Shown here piece after piece: positions 13,447-26,959 of a stretch of DNA of 64,000 nt. The translations under genes were made by a program, and so were the position numbers. How positions within the stretch are numbered: the stretch's first letter is position 1; each line of letters starts with the position of its first letter. This DNA is from Saururus chinensis (Eukaryota; Streptophyta; Magnoliopsida; Piperales; Saururaceae). A model generated the notes under the pieces. The model worked only from the letters and a program-made list of their open reading frames with translations, did not search any database and had not been told where the DNA came from. The stretch spans positions 36,945,753 to 37,009,752 of the forward strand of contig CP141149.1 in NCBI GenBank assembly GCA_035235625.1. Reading direction: 5' to 3'.

Positions 13447-13969
13447 GTTGGGTTCTAAAGAGTTGAAACTGCATGTTTCTTATAATAGCCCAATTGTCCA
13501 CATATATGCTCTCCATCAACAAATTGTCCCCGCGTTGTCGACATGTTGGCAAGTAACTTATGGTTCAGCGAAATTTTTGTTGACACATTAGAGATAATTT
13601 GTCTAAGAGTACACATGGGAATAACTGATAGAGAAAGTGGGATGAAAGGGGGGAATAAGGAAGAGAAGGGGGGTGAAAGTGGAAGATGGAGGAGAAAGGA
13701 GATTAACAACTAATTCTCATGTCATTGCATAATCTCAATTAGGGCTAAGCCCTTACCATTTATAGAGATACTAATGACTCACTAACAGGTGCCTAAAGCC
13801 CATTAACTTAATTAAAGACAAGTATTAATAAAGCATAATTAACTTAATACTTAACGACCTAAATGCCCCTTATTCTTGAATAACAGAATCAACCTAATCA
13901 AACCCTAATCAGCATGCTTGCATACCTCCATAGGTCGACTAGTCGGGACATTACTCTCCACAACACTTC
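13447..13969 (-). mobile_element. Copia-like solo LTR or LTR piece
   Basis: Bounded by TGTTGGG at 13447 and CTCCACAACA at about 13960-13969. It contains a G/A-rich stretch ('ggaggagaaaggagat') followed by 'aagcccttaccatttataga' and 'ctcactaacaggtgcctaa'. The same order and words occur in the LTR at 25977-26315. Family membership rests on that similarity; the ends are approximate. Confidence 0.5.
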
Positions 13970-14451
13970 CACACCCACCTCATCCTCGAGGTAGTCCTCA
14001 TTTGTTATCACATATCTAGCACATAGGTTGGCAAAATAATTCCATAAGAAGGCTACATACAAGCCCACCAATGCTCTTCTAATGAGAAAGTGGGCATAGA
14101 TGCCCTAAAATGAAAATGGAACATGCAACTGAGGATATCTATGGATGCTGGTAGGGAAGGCAATAGAAGAGCTCACTACGGAGGCAGAGGCAAAATAGAG
14201 ACATTGGCGGGCATTTTAATTTAATTAAAATTTATTGGTGTTCATTAAGTAATTACATAAAAGTTATTTATTTACTTATTATTTAGGATTAATTGTTATT
14301 AGGCCCATAGACTTCTACAAATATGTAACAAGTATGCCATAGTTTCATTATTCAATCAATGGAATTATTAGAGTCGCATTAGAATTGAGAGCACCCTGTT
14401 ATTTCCTCACTCCTCTTCAACAACAACTCTGATTACACCTCTTCCATATCT
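13970..14451. other. Non-coding, no recognised gene
   Basis: AT-rich sequence with no supported ORF or clear element ends. The part 14290-14450 may belong to the copia-like LTR that follows. Confidence 0.3.
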
Positions 14452-14866
14452 TGTTATGTTATGTAATAGTTAGACAATAGTTAAGTAGTTATAATAACGT
14501 GCACATAGGTAGTGATGTTAAGTGCACATGACTTTACTTTTAATTAGTTATTAATCAGTTTTAACCTATGTAGTTAATTAATTTTCTCTATGTAGCCATG
14601 GTTTAGGTCAGCCTTAAATAGACTTATCGCTGTAATTCTAAATTAATGAAGAATTAGCCTTTCCTTCTCTCTGCTGATTTCTCCTTCCCGACCTCTCTAA
14701 ATTCAGGATCGCACTTCTAAGTGCAAGTGTGTCCCTTCTCCTCTCTCCCAACCTAACCTCCTATCTCTCGCAATCTTCCTCTCTTCCTAATTCTCTGTTT
14801 CTTTTTGGGTTTGATTCATAAGATTCACATCATATCCTCTCCCTTTTCAATCTACTTTTGCCAACA
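14452..14866 (+). mobile_element. Copia-like LTR candidate
   Basis: Starts TGTTATGTTATG and ends TTTTGCCAACA. The 'ccttaaatagacttatcgct' TATA-like region, followed by a C/T-rich leader, is typical of copia LTRs. No 5-bp target duplication is seen, so the limits are tentative. Confidence 0.45.
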
Positions 14867-15149
14867 TTTTCCCCTCAAATTATCATTGTAAATATATCAA
14901 TCTACATCATCGTAGAAAATTTTGCTTAGCATATTCTCTTCACATCTAGGAATCAAACATTTCAAGATGTTCAAGGGAAAATGGTTGAGCTCGTCTTCCA
15001 CAGGTTTGTCTGCTAACTAATTACCTCCCATTGGAAAAAAAAGGTATAAGATGTTCGAGAATTGTACAAGAGGCAACCATCATGAGTATCTTGCAAAAAT
15101 AAAGGCCTTCACAACGAGGTGAGTTAAAACTTAATATATAAACAAGTCA
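14867..15149 (-). other. Downstream region of the O-fucosyltransferase gene
   Basis: Lies just 3' of the stop codon on the minus strand and probably includes the 3' UTR. No poly(A) signal could be chosen with confidence. Confidence 0.4.
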
Positions 15150-18100
15150 TCAGGTTTTACACATACATGGAGTAAGGGGATTTTCCCAAAGATCATAGTT
15201 AGGAAAAGTTTCTTCGGGCAAGCCAGTCCTCGTCTGATGGGTGATGATAACATCCTCCACGAATGTGGCCCAGCCCATGTAGGGGTCCCCAAATGACTTT
15301 GACATGACCCCCTTGTCCGGTTTTATAGATTTAAGTCGATGCCCCATATACCTGCGTGCTCCAATTATTAGCTTCGCAAAATTGCCACCGTGAGTCATCA
15401 CAAAGACATCTGACTTCAAGCACACCAAAAAATCTAGAGCTGCCAAGCTAGTGACATGTTTCCGAAAATGGTCCAACTCCTGTTTGCTCGCCAGTTCCTC
15501 CTTAGTCACCTGTGAAGAGCCACCATTTCATCAAGAAGATATTCGTTACCTTTCACAGCCAATGCATCGACACAATAATTTACCACAAAGAGAAAAAAAA
15601 ACTTAACAGACTGGGTAATTTCATAAGTACCAAGCTTGGGAACATGTTCCTGAGAGGTGCCATTCGATTCTGCCCACCATAGACCTGACCAGAAGCAACA
15701 TAAATTTGTGTCTCTTTAGGATAGCCCATTGCCCGAAGGATCACTGCAACTTCCCCTGGTTCAAGGGGGCACCTTCCTTCCTTTCGCTTTTGTAGAGCCA
15801 ACTGCCAAAGATGGGATCCATTCTGCAGGAAAACATGTGGATCCACCAAAACATTAACCTTCAAACATAATTTAGCTCGTTACACAAAACATACAAAGAT
15901 ACGAAAAGTGCGGAATAGAAATTGGAAGCATCTTCAAGTTCAAGCAACATACATTGTGCTATAAGACTCAATCATTGTAATTGAACTTTTTTTGGTAGGT
16001 AATCATGGCAATTTAACTTAGTGTCTTTATTTCTTCAATCATTAAAAAAAGGCTCATGATGATGCAATCAGGATTAACAATTCTAATGACCTCACTACAT
16101 CAATACACAAGAATATCAGTAATCAACATAACCAATGGATTGACCTCCACCTAATACTCCGGAGTGCCCTTAAAGAATCATTGTGAACGGCCATGTCCTA
16201 ATACCACAGCAGTAAAAGCCGTCAATTTATCAGATTCTTTTTAGACACCATTTGTCACTTCTTGATCACCATCCATTTAAGGCAATGTTTTAATGTCAAT
16301 CGACTTCCCACAGGTTTAAAATAATTTTTCTTCAAAACCATGGTAAATGATTCACTTGGTCATGATTGAAAAGAACGAGGGACAAATCTACAGAAAATAA
16401 TTACACCAAACTATTCCCTGAGACCAGATTAGCAAGTGTAAAGCAGTACGTGTAAAAGTTTCACAATATTCAGATTTCAGCAGCTACCTTGTACCTACGA
16501 GGCCATTCTTTTTGTCTATATGTTGCCATCATTGCTTTCTCCTCTCTTGTTCCCACAAAATCACAAAAAGACAAACCCACCATACCCTTCTCGAATCTCA
16601 AATGAAGGGCCCTGATTAAAAGGAACAAGTTCCTAAATAAGTCTTAAGGTTGAAAACAGGTGGAACATATATCCTTTTCTCTTCTTTTTTTCTTTCTTTT
16701 GCTAGGCATATATACCCTTTCTTTTTTCTTCAAAGGATATTAATGATAGATCAAACAGCTATAGTAACAAGCAAGCTATGAAAAAATGAGATCGTAACAA
16801 CTAACATGTATGGATTTGAACCCCCAGTACGGTTCCTCATTCTTGCAGCGAGCTGATCAGCCATTTTCTCAATTTCAGGGAGGAATTTCAAAGCATGATA
16901 ATTCACCCTGCATCGCAAGCGATTAATCTCTGGTGGAACGTTATCATACCTGTTACAGTACAAGCAACATAAGTATCCCACCATGAACATATAAAGAACT
17001 GTCCTTTTTGTAGAATATATGACTTGAGGAACATCAATCATTATAAGATACAAAAAAGTAAATAGTAAGACATTCACTTACCCAAGCCTATCAACAAAAG
17101 GCTTTAAAGCCATTATTTTCTTCTCCTTGATCCGAGGTAGTACATTGTCGATATAGAATTCTGCGGGAGCATATTTTGGGATATTTTTTACAGTACGCCT
17201 ATCACAACAGAAGATCAACCATGAATCAACCATCATGCAGTAAGCTTATCATCTTATCACATTTTATCATTGGTCTACAAGGTTAAAAATAGTCAAGATA
17301 TCACATTTTTTTCCAACATAAAGCAGAATAAGCAAGAACATAATCGCAATGGATCACCATATCAAATGATGACATTATAAGTGGCCTAGCAGATATGATC
17401 AGTGAATAATATGAATAGCATCATAATCTTACAGAATGCATTTTACTTTACCATTCCACTGTCACCTGTTAGAGAGTATATGCATCTTTAGATCATCGAC
17501 CAGATCTATTTGAAGCCTTTTTAGGCTATTATTATTTTTTTGTTCTGCTTTGTCATTCAACTGTGACATGAAAGATTGTATCTGCATCTTTGGCCCCACT
17601 ATTACAGCATTCATCAGAATTCTTTTTATGCTACTTTTAACTTTCAGAAAACTCTCCTCTCATGCTGAAATGTTTAGGAGTCCCTCACAAAAAGCCTTCA
17701 AGAAAAAAATACTAATCATTTATTCTTAGACAATCAAAACCGTCCTAACAAACGTGGAAGTAAAAGGTTTATAGAAACTGGAGCAGGATTAGTTAAATAA
17801 AGTTAAGCAACTATTAGCTCAGCTCGTTATCATACACCTAATCCCAGCTATTTGGAACGCGACATGGACTGTACCATATTTGACTCATCAGAATCAAAAC
17901 GATGGTACAAAATTTATGCAGAGAAATATGAATTAACATGTTTCATATTATTGCAACAGTTTGACAGCATTCTGCTAATGTCAATTAATACATAAAATAT
18001 CACACATACAGATAGTGAAATTATCTACAATCCAATCTTCTCTCCTGATAGTGAAGAGAGGTCCCAGGCAACCCCCATTGGCACATAGTGTGTGAGAGTG

Positions 18101-21100
18101 TGTAATTCTTATAAAAAAACATCATTAGCACCTTTTTCCTATTTATCTAAGATGGTGGCTTGAATTTCAATTTTTTTTATAGCAGCCCCATTCTTCATCT
18201 ACTTAACTGCAATTTCAGATTTCTCACCAATTAATCCCAAAATCCTCAAGAATGACGGACAAAATATTAAAATTCAGGCTCCAATACCGAAAAGGCTCTT
18301 TTTGTCAGGTCAACAGCTGGTGTAAGAATATTGCTAATAAAATTTAAAATTTTTTTCTAAAATATTAAAATTTACATATTAAAGAAGAAACCACACAAAA
18401 GACAAATTACCTTATACTTGTGAAAAGCTCAGCCTTATCTACAACCCAATCTGGGATGTCACGCACGATACGCACATCATCCTTAAGGTACTCAATGAAA
18501 TGATCAACATCAAAAATATCCTCAAATTTCCTGTTCAAATAAAATGGAAAAGCAGTAGTCATTGGGACATACCTTGTCTATGTTAGAAAAGCAATATCTC
18601 AACTGCTTTCAAAAAGATTAAGCAATGCCAACAAGGGTTTAAGGTAACAACAACAAGAAGAGGAACAAAAGTAGTAGTAGGGATCGTGGTAATAGCCCTG
18701 AAGAATCATGCCTATCACAAGATGTCTCATAGGCACAAATACAACCAATCAACTAAGTTGTGATTGCCTTCCTGGTCACCTTATTGTCAAATATATAAAC
18801 TGAATCTTCCAAGCATAACCACAGGCAATTACAAAATGAAATTGGAACATAAAAGCAACCATAAATCTGGATGATGTATAAGATGGTGATGCAGCATATA
18901 AATGAAGAACAGAAATGGAGCAGCAGGAAGCAAATAGAACAGTGAATCTAAACTGAGAACACATAAATGGAGGAGGAAGAGTAGTGTTTCTATTGAATCT
19001 TCTGGAAGAACAGATAGTTACAAGCTTGAATCCACAAGCTAAAAGGCCTTCAAATCTATGAAGGGATACACAAGACTAAATCCACAGTCTTAGCTCAAAT
19101 CCATGAGCAGTGAAGAAATTTCTAGAAAGAAATTACATTCAAATTCAAAATCTGTTTTTCCCTTTCTCCTTCCCCTGTTACTAAATGATCCTAACACCCC
19201 ATAAGTAACTGGTGGTCAGATTACAGAAATACCCTTCCCATTACAAATATCTGAAATGCCTTTTATAGGCTAAAACACAATTACCCCTACTGACCCTTAA
19301 TCAGAAAACAGTGTGTTATTATGCTGTGCAAAAGACCAAAGTACCCCTCTACATCAGATGGCTTGTTGGGACAAAAATTCAATATATGATAAAGGAAATT
19401 GGTATAAAGATATCAGACACACAGCATTAAAGTTGCTAGACAGTATGATAACATTCCAATAGAGAGTTTCTGAATTTTCATGTAACAAAAACAAAACATT
19501 CGTAAGAAGGTCAAGTAAAGCACATACTCTATAAAATCTTCCAAAACATGTATTATAATTTAACTAAAAAGAAGAACAAATTTTTAAACTTGCATTCAGT
19601 CACAACGGGAAAAAAGGAAGAATTATCAAGAATCTACTTTGCTAGCAACTATTTCACCCGAACAAATTAAACAGCCTTTTCAAGTGCAAAATGATGAGTA
19701 CATCTAGAACTGAAACAGAACTGACAGAACTTTATTTTAGACATGTCTCCGAATATTTTCAAGCTAGTTACTAGTTTAAAGAAAATAAATTTGTGACCAA
19801 TAAAAGGCTTCTGAAAAGTTGTCCACAACATTGATTGACATTAGTTTCAGTAAATAAATTCGTACATAGGGCACTGAAATCAGAATTCAGTAATGCCATT
19901 TTCATAATCAATAAAAGCATAGCCAAGAAGTATATATGGATACGTTAATTAAGCACTGCCAAAAAAGTAATACTAAAGAAAAGCTACACCGCTTTGGAGG
20001 AAAATTGGGTAAATTATCTTAGTTGTTATATAAAAGCAAATAAATTTTCCAAGTATCATCATCTAGAAAAACATGATGTCCAGCAGCAACCACCTTGAAG
20101 CATTTATTTTAACAAGATCCTAAACATACATATCATAATCCTGATATTCAGCATTTAGAAATTAGTCCTCGCCTCACTTTCATGGACTAGACAGATTTGA
20201 AGCAGTAACCCCATAATCATTATCCTTTCTTTCTTGCCTACATTGTAGAAATTCTCCAAACACCAACCTCTCATATTTTACCAAATTGATACTGAAAGCT
20301 TACCAAAAGTGGCTTCCTTTAGACTTTTTAGAGAAAGGTAATGAATTATTGCCATTGCTATAAAAATATGATGGCAGAAAGCAAGCTAGAGTGGAGGTGC
20401 AAGATCCATGTTGCCTTCCCAAATTGTCGGGAAGAGGTGCTTCATGATTATAATTATGTTATCAGAATAAGATGGGCCGCAACCAGTATTTGTCTTGCTA
20501 ATGAAAAATTTCACTCGTGATTCAAATAAGCTGGTTTGATCAACAAATGACAGTGATAATATGGTCCATGAAAATGCAAAATGACACTCAGAAACCAGTT
20601 AAATCTGAAAATATGCAAAATCTTGGCTAAAGCTTATTACGTCTGGTCCTTCCAGATCTGGTCTTGCTTCAATATTGGCAATATAAGTGTTGTGTTCATT
20701 ATTTTCGCCACAGCAACAGCATTGCATATCTGCCAATGAAATAGGCGTTCAGCCAAGCAAACAAGTGAGCAATCTGTGCAGCTAAAATTCAATTAGAAAG
20801 TAAAAAACAGTGCCTTGTCATATACAGTTAACTATCACATCCATCAGATAAGCTCAAACCACCAACAAAAGAGAATAAAAAATACAGCCATGTACAAACA
20901 CAACAGAAACAATGACACATTGCAGGACAACACTATATAACACAAAATTTCCTAAATAATAGAAAATGAAATAACGCTAAAGCAAGTGGTAGAGACTCAC
21001 AGCTATTCGTTGTTGATTTAAACCACCCTCAGCATGGATCAATATATACCCGCTAGTTTCATTTTCAAGGGGAAGATCTGCGGTAACAGCATTGAAATTA

Positions 21101-23219
21101 AAGATTTCTTGAAGGAAAAGAGTCGTATGCATGAAAAATAGTACAGGAAGCTAATTGTGATTATCAAGGAAAGCCATGCATAAATCTAATGAAGACAAGA
21201 AGTTAGCAAACTATGGACAATTGCACAAACTTTGAACCAAGTGTAACATCTAGTCACCTATATCTAATTGCATTTGAGGTAGTCTTTATATTAGTAAGGG
21301 GCTGTTTGGGTGTTGGAGTTTTTAGAAACAGAAGTGAAATTTTTTGGAACTAATTCCAAAAATGCACTGCCGAATGTGAATTACGGTTGGTAATAAATTT
21401 TTTTAGAATAAATTTGGATATCGCGACAAACCCAATTTTAAAACTTTAAACTAATATCTCTCTTCCGAAGTCAGATATGCACGTTCTTGGTATTATTACA
21501 CTCCTAAATTTGAGCTATATCAAACAAGATCTCACAAGGGTAGGTAATTTTGAACTTTTAAAGTGGGCCCTACACATATTACACGCTTTTTGAGACTCAA
21601 AGCAATATGAGAGGTAACTATTGAAACATAATGGAATTTGTAATTTCGAAATTTGGCTGGGAACCGGAATCGACAGAATTACCTCATGTGGTGATTCGGT
21701 GATTCCAGCCGATTCCGGTTTGAAACTGCTTAGAATCAACTTCTAAGCAGAATTTTTAATTCTGCCCACCTTCTACACACAAATATGATCCCGATATTTT
21801 AAACCAGAATTGAGGTGGAATGGATAAAATCTTACAAAAATTCCATACATAAACAGCCCCTAAGTCTACCAAATGCACTAAGCAACAATAAATTAAAATA
21901 TACATTTAGTGACAAAGTTTAACAAAGTAGAAGAAGAACAAGCACTTTGAATCTTCTAAAAGCTGAGCATAAAATACACAAAAACAATGTGAACAATATA
22001 TTGAGCTGGACATAAAAATAGAGGAGACAAGAAAGAAGGAAATCAACAAGTATAAGTTGTTTAAAATTTCTTTGTTGCGATGTTACTTTCTCTTCCCCTG
22101 CTCCTCCTATTCAAATTTTTCCATCCTTTTCATTTTGCTTTACCACGCTCCATATGACACATAAACATGAAAACAAAGAGCATCAAATGAACCATCTTGA
22201 GCCAATTAAGATGTCAATTTCCTACAGAGATATCTCCAAGTCTACCTGAAACTCTCCTAGTACGTCTTTCAGCACAAGGTTTCCATGAGGTGGTAGCTGA
22301 ATATGGATTTTCCCAAAGTGATGGTGGCTCTTTGACCTACTAAAAAAGACTGAACTTGCTATAAAAGGAGTGAAGGCAGCAAGAAAATTGGATGTAGATG
22401 CAGCGTTTTATTATACTACGTCAAAGTCTAAGCTCACGCCGCTCATGAAAAATATCACAAGAAAATATACGCAAAACAAGGAAAATACTCACTCGTGGAC
22501 AACGCAGAGCTATTCCATCTTTGTGGCATAAGTATGGGGCATTCTGCAACAAGGCCGAGAAGAATTAGAGATATCATCTCGCATTAAATGAGCAGGGGTG
22601 TGCAGACAAGTTCATGGAATCATTGTCCGGTAGTATCAAAAGCTGTTAAAAATGATTTCATTCGTAAATCTAAAGTCAATACAAGTTACCAATAAAAAAA
22701 ATGAGCAAACTTAGTCACAACTGAAATGGATGGGTAGCATGGAGGCCGACTCATTTCGACGAAATAAAAAACATGGAAACCGGCATGTTTAAGGATATGA
22801 GGCAGCAAAACAGAACTTCTGGTATGGTAAGCGAGTGACTGCCAAATGCCAAGGCCCAACTTGGATCAGGAAAATTGCATATCACCGAGAGATCTACATC
22901 AACGGGATGATATATCGAGATGGGGAAAAAATTGGAGGAAATGAGAGAGGTGGAGGGATAGAGTGCAAACCAGGTGTTTCCAGATGGAGGGGATGGAGAA
23001 GAAGGCGGCAACGAGGAGGGAGAGGAGAAAGGCGAGAAGGATCTTAATGGAGAGATCTTTGTCCTTGGAGATTAAGGAGGAGGAGGAGGAGAAGATGGAT
23101 GGAGTGGGTTTGCGATCGTCAGAGTTCTCGGACACTAGAGGCAAAGTGTCCTCGTCTCGCTTTGCCGGAGAAGACGACGCGCGGGTGCCTATCGATGCCG
23201 AGTGCCGCAGCTCAGCCAT
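15150..23219 (-). CDS. O-fucosyltransferase family protein (GT106/DUF246), complete, 11 exons
   Basis: Exons (coding, minus strand): 22971-23219, 22493-22543, 22246-22336, 21001-21077, 20641-20729, 18411-18530, 17082-17198, 16806-16949, 16488-16611, 15631-15822, 15150-15509. All introns are GT-AG and phases join, giving 1614 nt and 537 residues. Residues 1-55 are a Ser-rich cytosolic tail (starts MAELRHSASIGTRA). Residues 56-76 are a single membrane anchor, so it is a type II Golgi-like protein. GGLNQQR (148-154), HLRFE (316-320) and THGGNFAKLI (457-466) are conserved sugar-nucleotide-binding family motifs. The C-terminus ends NPLTPCMCKT. Plant members include RG-I rhamnosyltransferases and proteins of unknown acceptor, so the donor and acceptor here are not known. 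Length is normal for the family (about 500-570). Start choice: first ATG of a frame that leads into the anchor. The largest intron (18531-20640) is 2.1 kb; introns 3 and 5 hold transposon pieces. No damage was seen. Confidence 0.95.
18970..19375 (-). mobile_element. Copia-like LTR piece in O-fucosyltransferase intron 5
   Basis: On the minus strand the order is: 'ggggtactttggtcttttgc', a TATA-like 'agcctataaaaggcat', a long 5'-leader-like region and an end near 'gaagattcaatagaaacact'. This is the layout of a copia solo LTR, in the same direction as the host gene. Exact ends and target duplication were not found. Confidence 0.45.
21298..21860. mobile_element. Tourist/PIF-Harbinger-like MITE in intron 3
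   Basis: Terminal inverted repeats GGGGCTGTTTGGG at 21298 and the inverse ending AAACAGCCCC at 21860, flanked by an exact TAA duplication (21295-21297 and 21861-21863). TAA duplication and a GGG...CTGTTTG terminus fit the PIF/Harbinger superfamily. It is 563 bp with no transposase. It lies within the third intron of the O-fucosyltransferase gene, well away from the splice sites. Confidence 0.75.
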
Positions 23220-23555
23220 AGCTATGCAGCTGCTGTCGCGGCCGACTCACTCTCGATCCTGAATTTAATGAGAAATCAATCCTCTTCGTCTTCCTTCGGA
23301 CCGAAGACGACGACGACTTTGCCTCAGGGCGGGCAGTTGCAGCCTTTGTGGCTGGTTGCGCTTCTGAGGCACCGCCTGACTGCCGCGGACTGCTCAGCCC
23401 CCCTCTGCTTAACCGAGTCCGGGGGATCTCACAGGTTAGAAGTAACCCCAAGCTATTCCAAAGTTGCCCGTTCGACGCACTCGAAAGTTTAGGGTTCACC
23501 CGTCAATGACAGCGCATGGGTGCTGAATTTTAAATACGATGATAACCCGGCACCG
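23220..23555 (-). promoter_or_regulatory. 5' leader and promoter region of the O-fucosyltransferase gene
   Basis: GC-richer than its surroundings and directly upstream of the start codon, so it probably holds the 5' UTR and core promoter. No TATA box could be assigned. Open frames on both strands here are short and overlap each other, and are taken as shadows. Confidence 0.4.
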
Positions 23556-23762
23556 TTCCCGTAGTGTGAGCGGGGGCTTACTAAAGGGAAGCATTTTATA
23601 TACCCGAGTATAAAGAATGCCTTAAGAAGCGTTGGATATCAAGATTAATCCTATATTAGCGTATGTTAAATTACCTATGTTAATATGTGCTAGCATGTGT
23701 GCCATTGATCTTGATATCCAATGCTTCCCGGGTGTTTCTTACGCTCGGCTCACATTGAAGAG
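23556..23762. mobile_element. Fold-back element upstream of the O-fucosyltransferase gene
   Basis: Inner arms AAGCGTTGGATATCAAGAT (23627-23645) and ATCTTGATATCCAATGCTT (23708-23726) pair at 18 of 19 positions around a loop of about 62 nt. Outer parts also pair loosely: 'gtgtgagcgggggcttac' against 'cttacgctcggctcacat'. The unit could be a small MITE or a decayed inverted repeat. It lies about 340 bp upstream of the start codon. Confidence 0.55.
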
Positions 23763-24043
23763 GAAGCATGACACACTCCCCTGCTAAAGAACCAAGTCAT
23801 TTCATTGAGCAAGTTAATTCAACTAAACTTGAATACAAGGGTACATCAATTCAACTAAACTTGAATATATTTCAACTCAAAATTACTTGATTGAACTCGA
23901 CTTGAACTTGAACATATTCGAGTCAAACTTAAGCATATTTTGCTCAACTCGACTCGACTCGAATAAAATTCGAACTTGGCTCAAACTCAACTCATTCTTG
24001 ACTCGAACTTGAACAAAGATTATAAAGATATTTTATAATATAC
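23763..24043. repeat. TCGAACTTGAA-rich tract, decayed relative of the 6864 element
   Basis: Iterated 'actcgacttgaacttgaa' and 'ctcgactcgactcgaata' motifs resemble the ends of the TIR element at 6864-8440. The tract is interrupted at 24043 by the retroelement and its AT-rich body appears to continue after 26315. No right end with matching repeats was found, so the copy is incomplete. Confidence 0.45.
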
Positions 24044-24704
24044 TGTTGTGAACCGATGTCCACAATGGCCTAACTAACCGGTAACAAGAAGGGAGTGGCA
24101 CAAGAAGGTCGGGAAAGGGGAGAGGGGACAACATGGATGCCAGACAGGAGGGAGAGGTAGAGAGGAAAGAGGAGATAATTAGAGAGACAATAGGGCATCA
24201 GACATCAACAAGGTCTACCCACAGAGGGCATCACACAGTATCAAGGTCAGATAAATACTGAAGGTAGCAATCAGCAGTGCAACAACTTTGGACATAGGTG
24301 AAGTAGTGGACCCATGTGGCCACCCAGATTCTAGAGCCAACGGAAGGTTCACTCCATGCACGAAACTACTTATAGATCTGAGTAAGGTCAGACACACACA
24401 AAGCCCATCCAAAAGGACTGCTCAGTCGTGGTAAAGCCCAGAACACACGTGCATAACTCCTTGTGGAAACCTGGTGAAAACAGGGATACATGCTGATATT
24501 TTTGCCCGGGGTAAAGGGAAAGCGGGTCTCAATTTGGTCATTACTAGATTGGAATCTAGGACATCCTGATGACAAGTGGTGGAAAATCTCCAAGTGCGGC
24601 CAGTGGAAACCAGACTCACACGGGAAAGAAAATCCCACATCAGCAGGGCCATCTCCCAGAAGATCCGGTTCAAACTCGATCTTCCATTCTCAGCTTGTGA
24701 CGCT

Positions 24705-24876
24705 CCTCGGATCTCCTTCCATGGAGTCCACCGGAGACACCCAGGCGGCCGCCGCCGAAGTACTTGGAGATTTTGTTGAGTACCACCACGTCCGCCCCAA
24801 GCCTGGCTGGGGACACCTCCATGGGCACGAACATGTTGTCCACCACGACTATGATCCCCTTCTCCAGTGCAGCCAT
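24705..24876 (-). pseudogene. Methionine gamma-lyase-like fragment
   Basis: Minus-strand frame with VVVDNMFVPMEVSPARLGAD followed by VVVLNKISKYFGGGRLG. This resembles the pyridoxal-phosphate core of the Cys/Met metabolism enzymes (VVDNTF...SPARLGADVVVHSISK), closest in memory to plant methionine gamma-lyase. In the intact enzyme the lysine of the SxSK motif binds the cofactor; here the motif reads NKISK. Only about 55 residues are present, preceded by 'cggcag', which looks like an intron acceptor. It lies inside the retroelement and cannot make an enzyme. Confidence 0.65.
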
Positions 24877-25142
24877 CTGCCGGCAGAGAGACAACACAGT
24901 TGGGTTGAAGTGGTAGTCTAGAGAAAATGTGGTACCATGGCTTTGTTCTGGGATGGAAGTGATCTGGCAACGGTGGAGGAGGAGGCTAGGGTTTAGATGA
25001 TGGGGCAACTACTAGAAAGGCCCCAAAGTTGGAGGTTTGGCTGCGGGTCCCCTGTTTTCAAAAGTGAAATAGGGAGTTGATCGGGAGGAGGAGAAGAAGG
25101 CGATCGGGGTTCTAGTGGAGCACAAAAGGAGGCAGCCATTTT

Positions 25143-25880
<738 letters not shown>

Positions 25881-25962
25881 GGGGATTGGCCGAAACCGAC
25901 AAGGGTTGTGGTGGGGGATCCAGGAATGGCAGTGGATGTGCATGTGGTACCCGCCACAATTT

Positions 25963-25976
25963 GGTTCTGATACCAA
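25963..25976 (-). other. Primer-binding site (initiator-Met tRNA type)
   Basis: Minus-strand TTGGTATCAGAACC directly follows the CACAACA end of the 5' LTR. TGGTATCAGAGC is the usual plant initiator-Met primer site; this copy differs at the last positions. Confidence 0.8.
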
Positions 25977-26315
25977 TGTTGTGAATTGATGTTTACAATG
26001 GCCTGATTGACAGGAAGGCCAGGAAAGGGGAGAGGAGACGGCATGGCTCCTAGACAAGAGGGAGAGGTAGAGAGGAAAGGGGAGATAATTAGAGAGACAT
26101 TAATTCATTCACTAATTCCAATTAAGGCGTAACCCTTACATTTAAATAGGCTAACTAATGGGCTCACTAACAGGTGCCTAAGGCCTAATAACATAACTAA
26201 AACAAATTACTAATACCCTAATTAATCAATTGACCTAATTGTCCTTATTACATAATTAACACCCTAATTACCCTAGCACGTGGCCCCAGTGGCAGCCCCT
26301 AGGACGTTCACAACA
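25977..26315 (-). repeat. 5' LTR of the gene-carrying retroelement
   Basis: 339 bp with TG...CA ends. It contains a CT/GA-rich stretch and 'taacccttacatttaaatag', which includes a TATA-like word on the minus strand. The first 120 bp (25977-26100) match 24044-24197, which is what remains of the other LTR. Confidence 0.8.
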
Positions 26316-26959
26316 TATACATAAAAACATATTAACTTATTTGTAAATATGCACATTTATCAATCCCAAAATACATATATAAAAAATTTATATTTTATAT
26401 ATTATAATGTACAAAATGTCTATATATTGGGTGTGTATAGGTGTATAAAGAGAGAGATTGATAATTTAAAATTTTGAAGACACATAATACATATGTCCAC
26501 ATGTGATATATATTGAAATTTAGATGTGTCATAGAAATTTGATTTAATAAAGTACATACATATATAGTACAATAAGTAAAAAATGGGATATACTATAGAC
26601 TCTATTACATATCAAACTATATGTGAATCATCTAACAAAAATATATTGGTAATATTATCTACCATCTCTACATGTCAAACAAATTATAATATTTTTTTTT
26701 CAAATTTATAGAGACTAATGTTGGAATCCTTAGAAATTAAAATTTTATAATAATTTCCTAAAAGTTATTTAGCATTGACTTGTGGAGTCTCTTTTTATTC
26801 AACAAGACAAAGACAAGTTATATTTATTTAGGATGGGTCAAAGACGACAAGACACTGAGTTTCTTATTGTCAAGACAATATGATTTGCTTGATAATCATT
26901 ATTTGAAGGATAAGATGTTAACATACCCAAGATGTCTCGCCACATACTGAGACAAAAAT
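26316..26959. other. AT-rich non-coding sequence
   Basis: No gene. The first part probably continues the AT-rich body of the element interrupted at 24043. Confidence 0.3.

Noticed and set aside
17826-17885. Possible SINE remnant ('cctaatcccagctatttgga')
   Set aside because: It resembles the 3' word of plant Au-type SINEs, but no A/B promoter boxes or target duplication could be placed.
22835-23262. Plus-strand ORFs opposite exon 1 of the O-fucosyltransferase gene
   Set aside because: They are antisense shadows of the coding exon; the minus strand has the family-specific sequence and valid splice sites.
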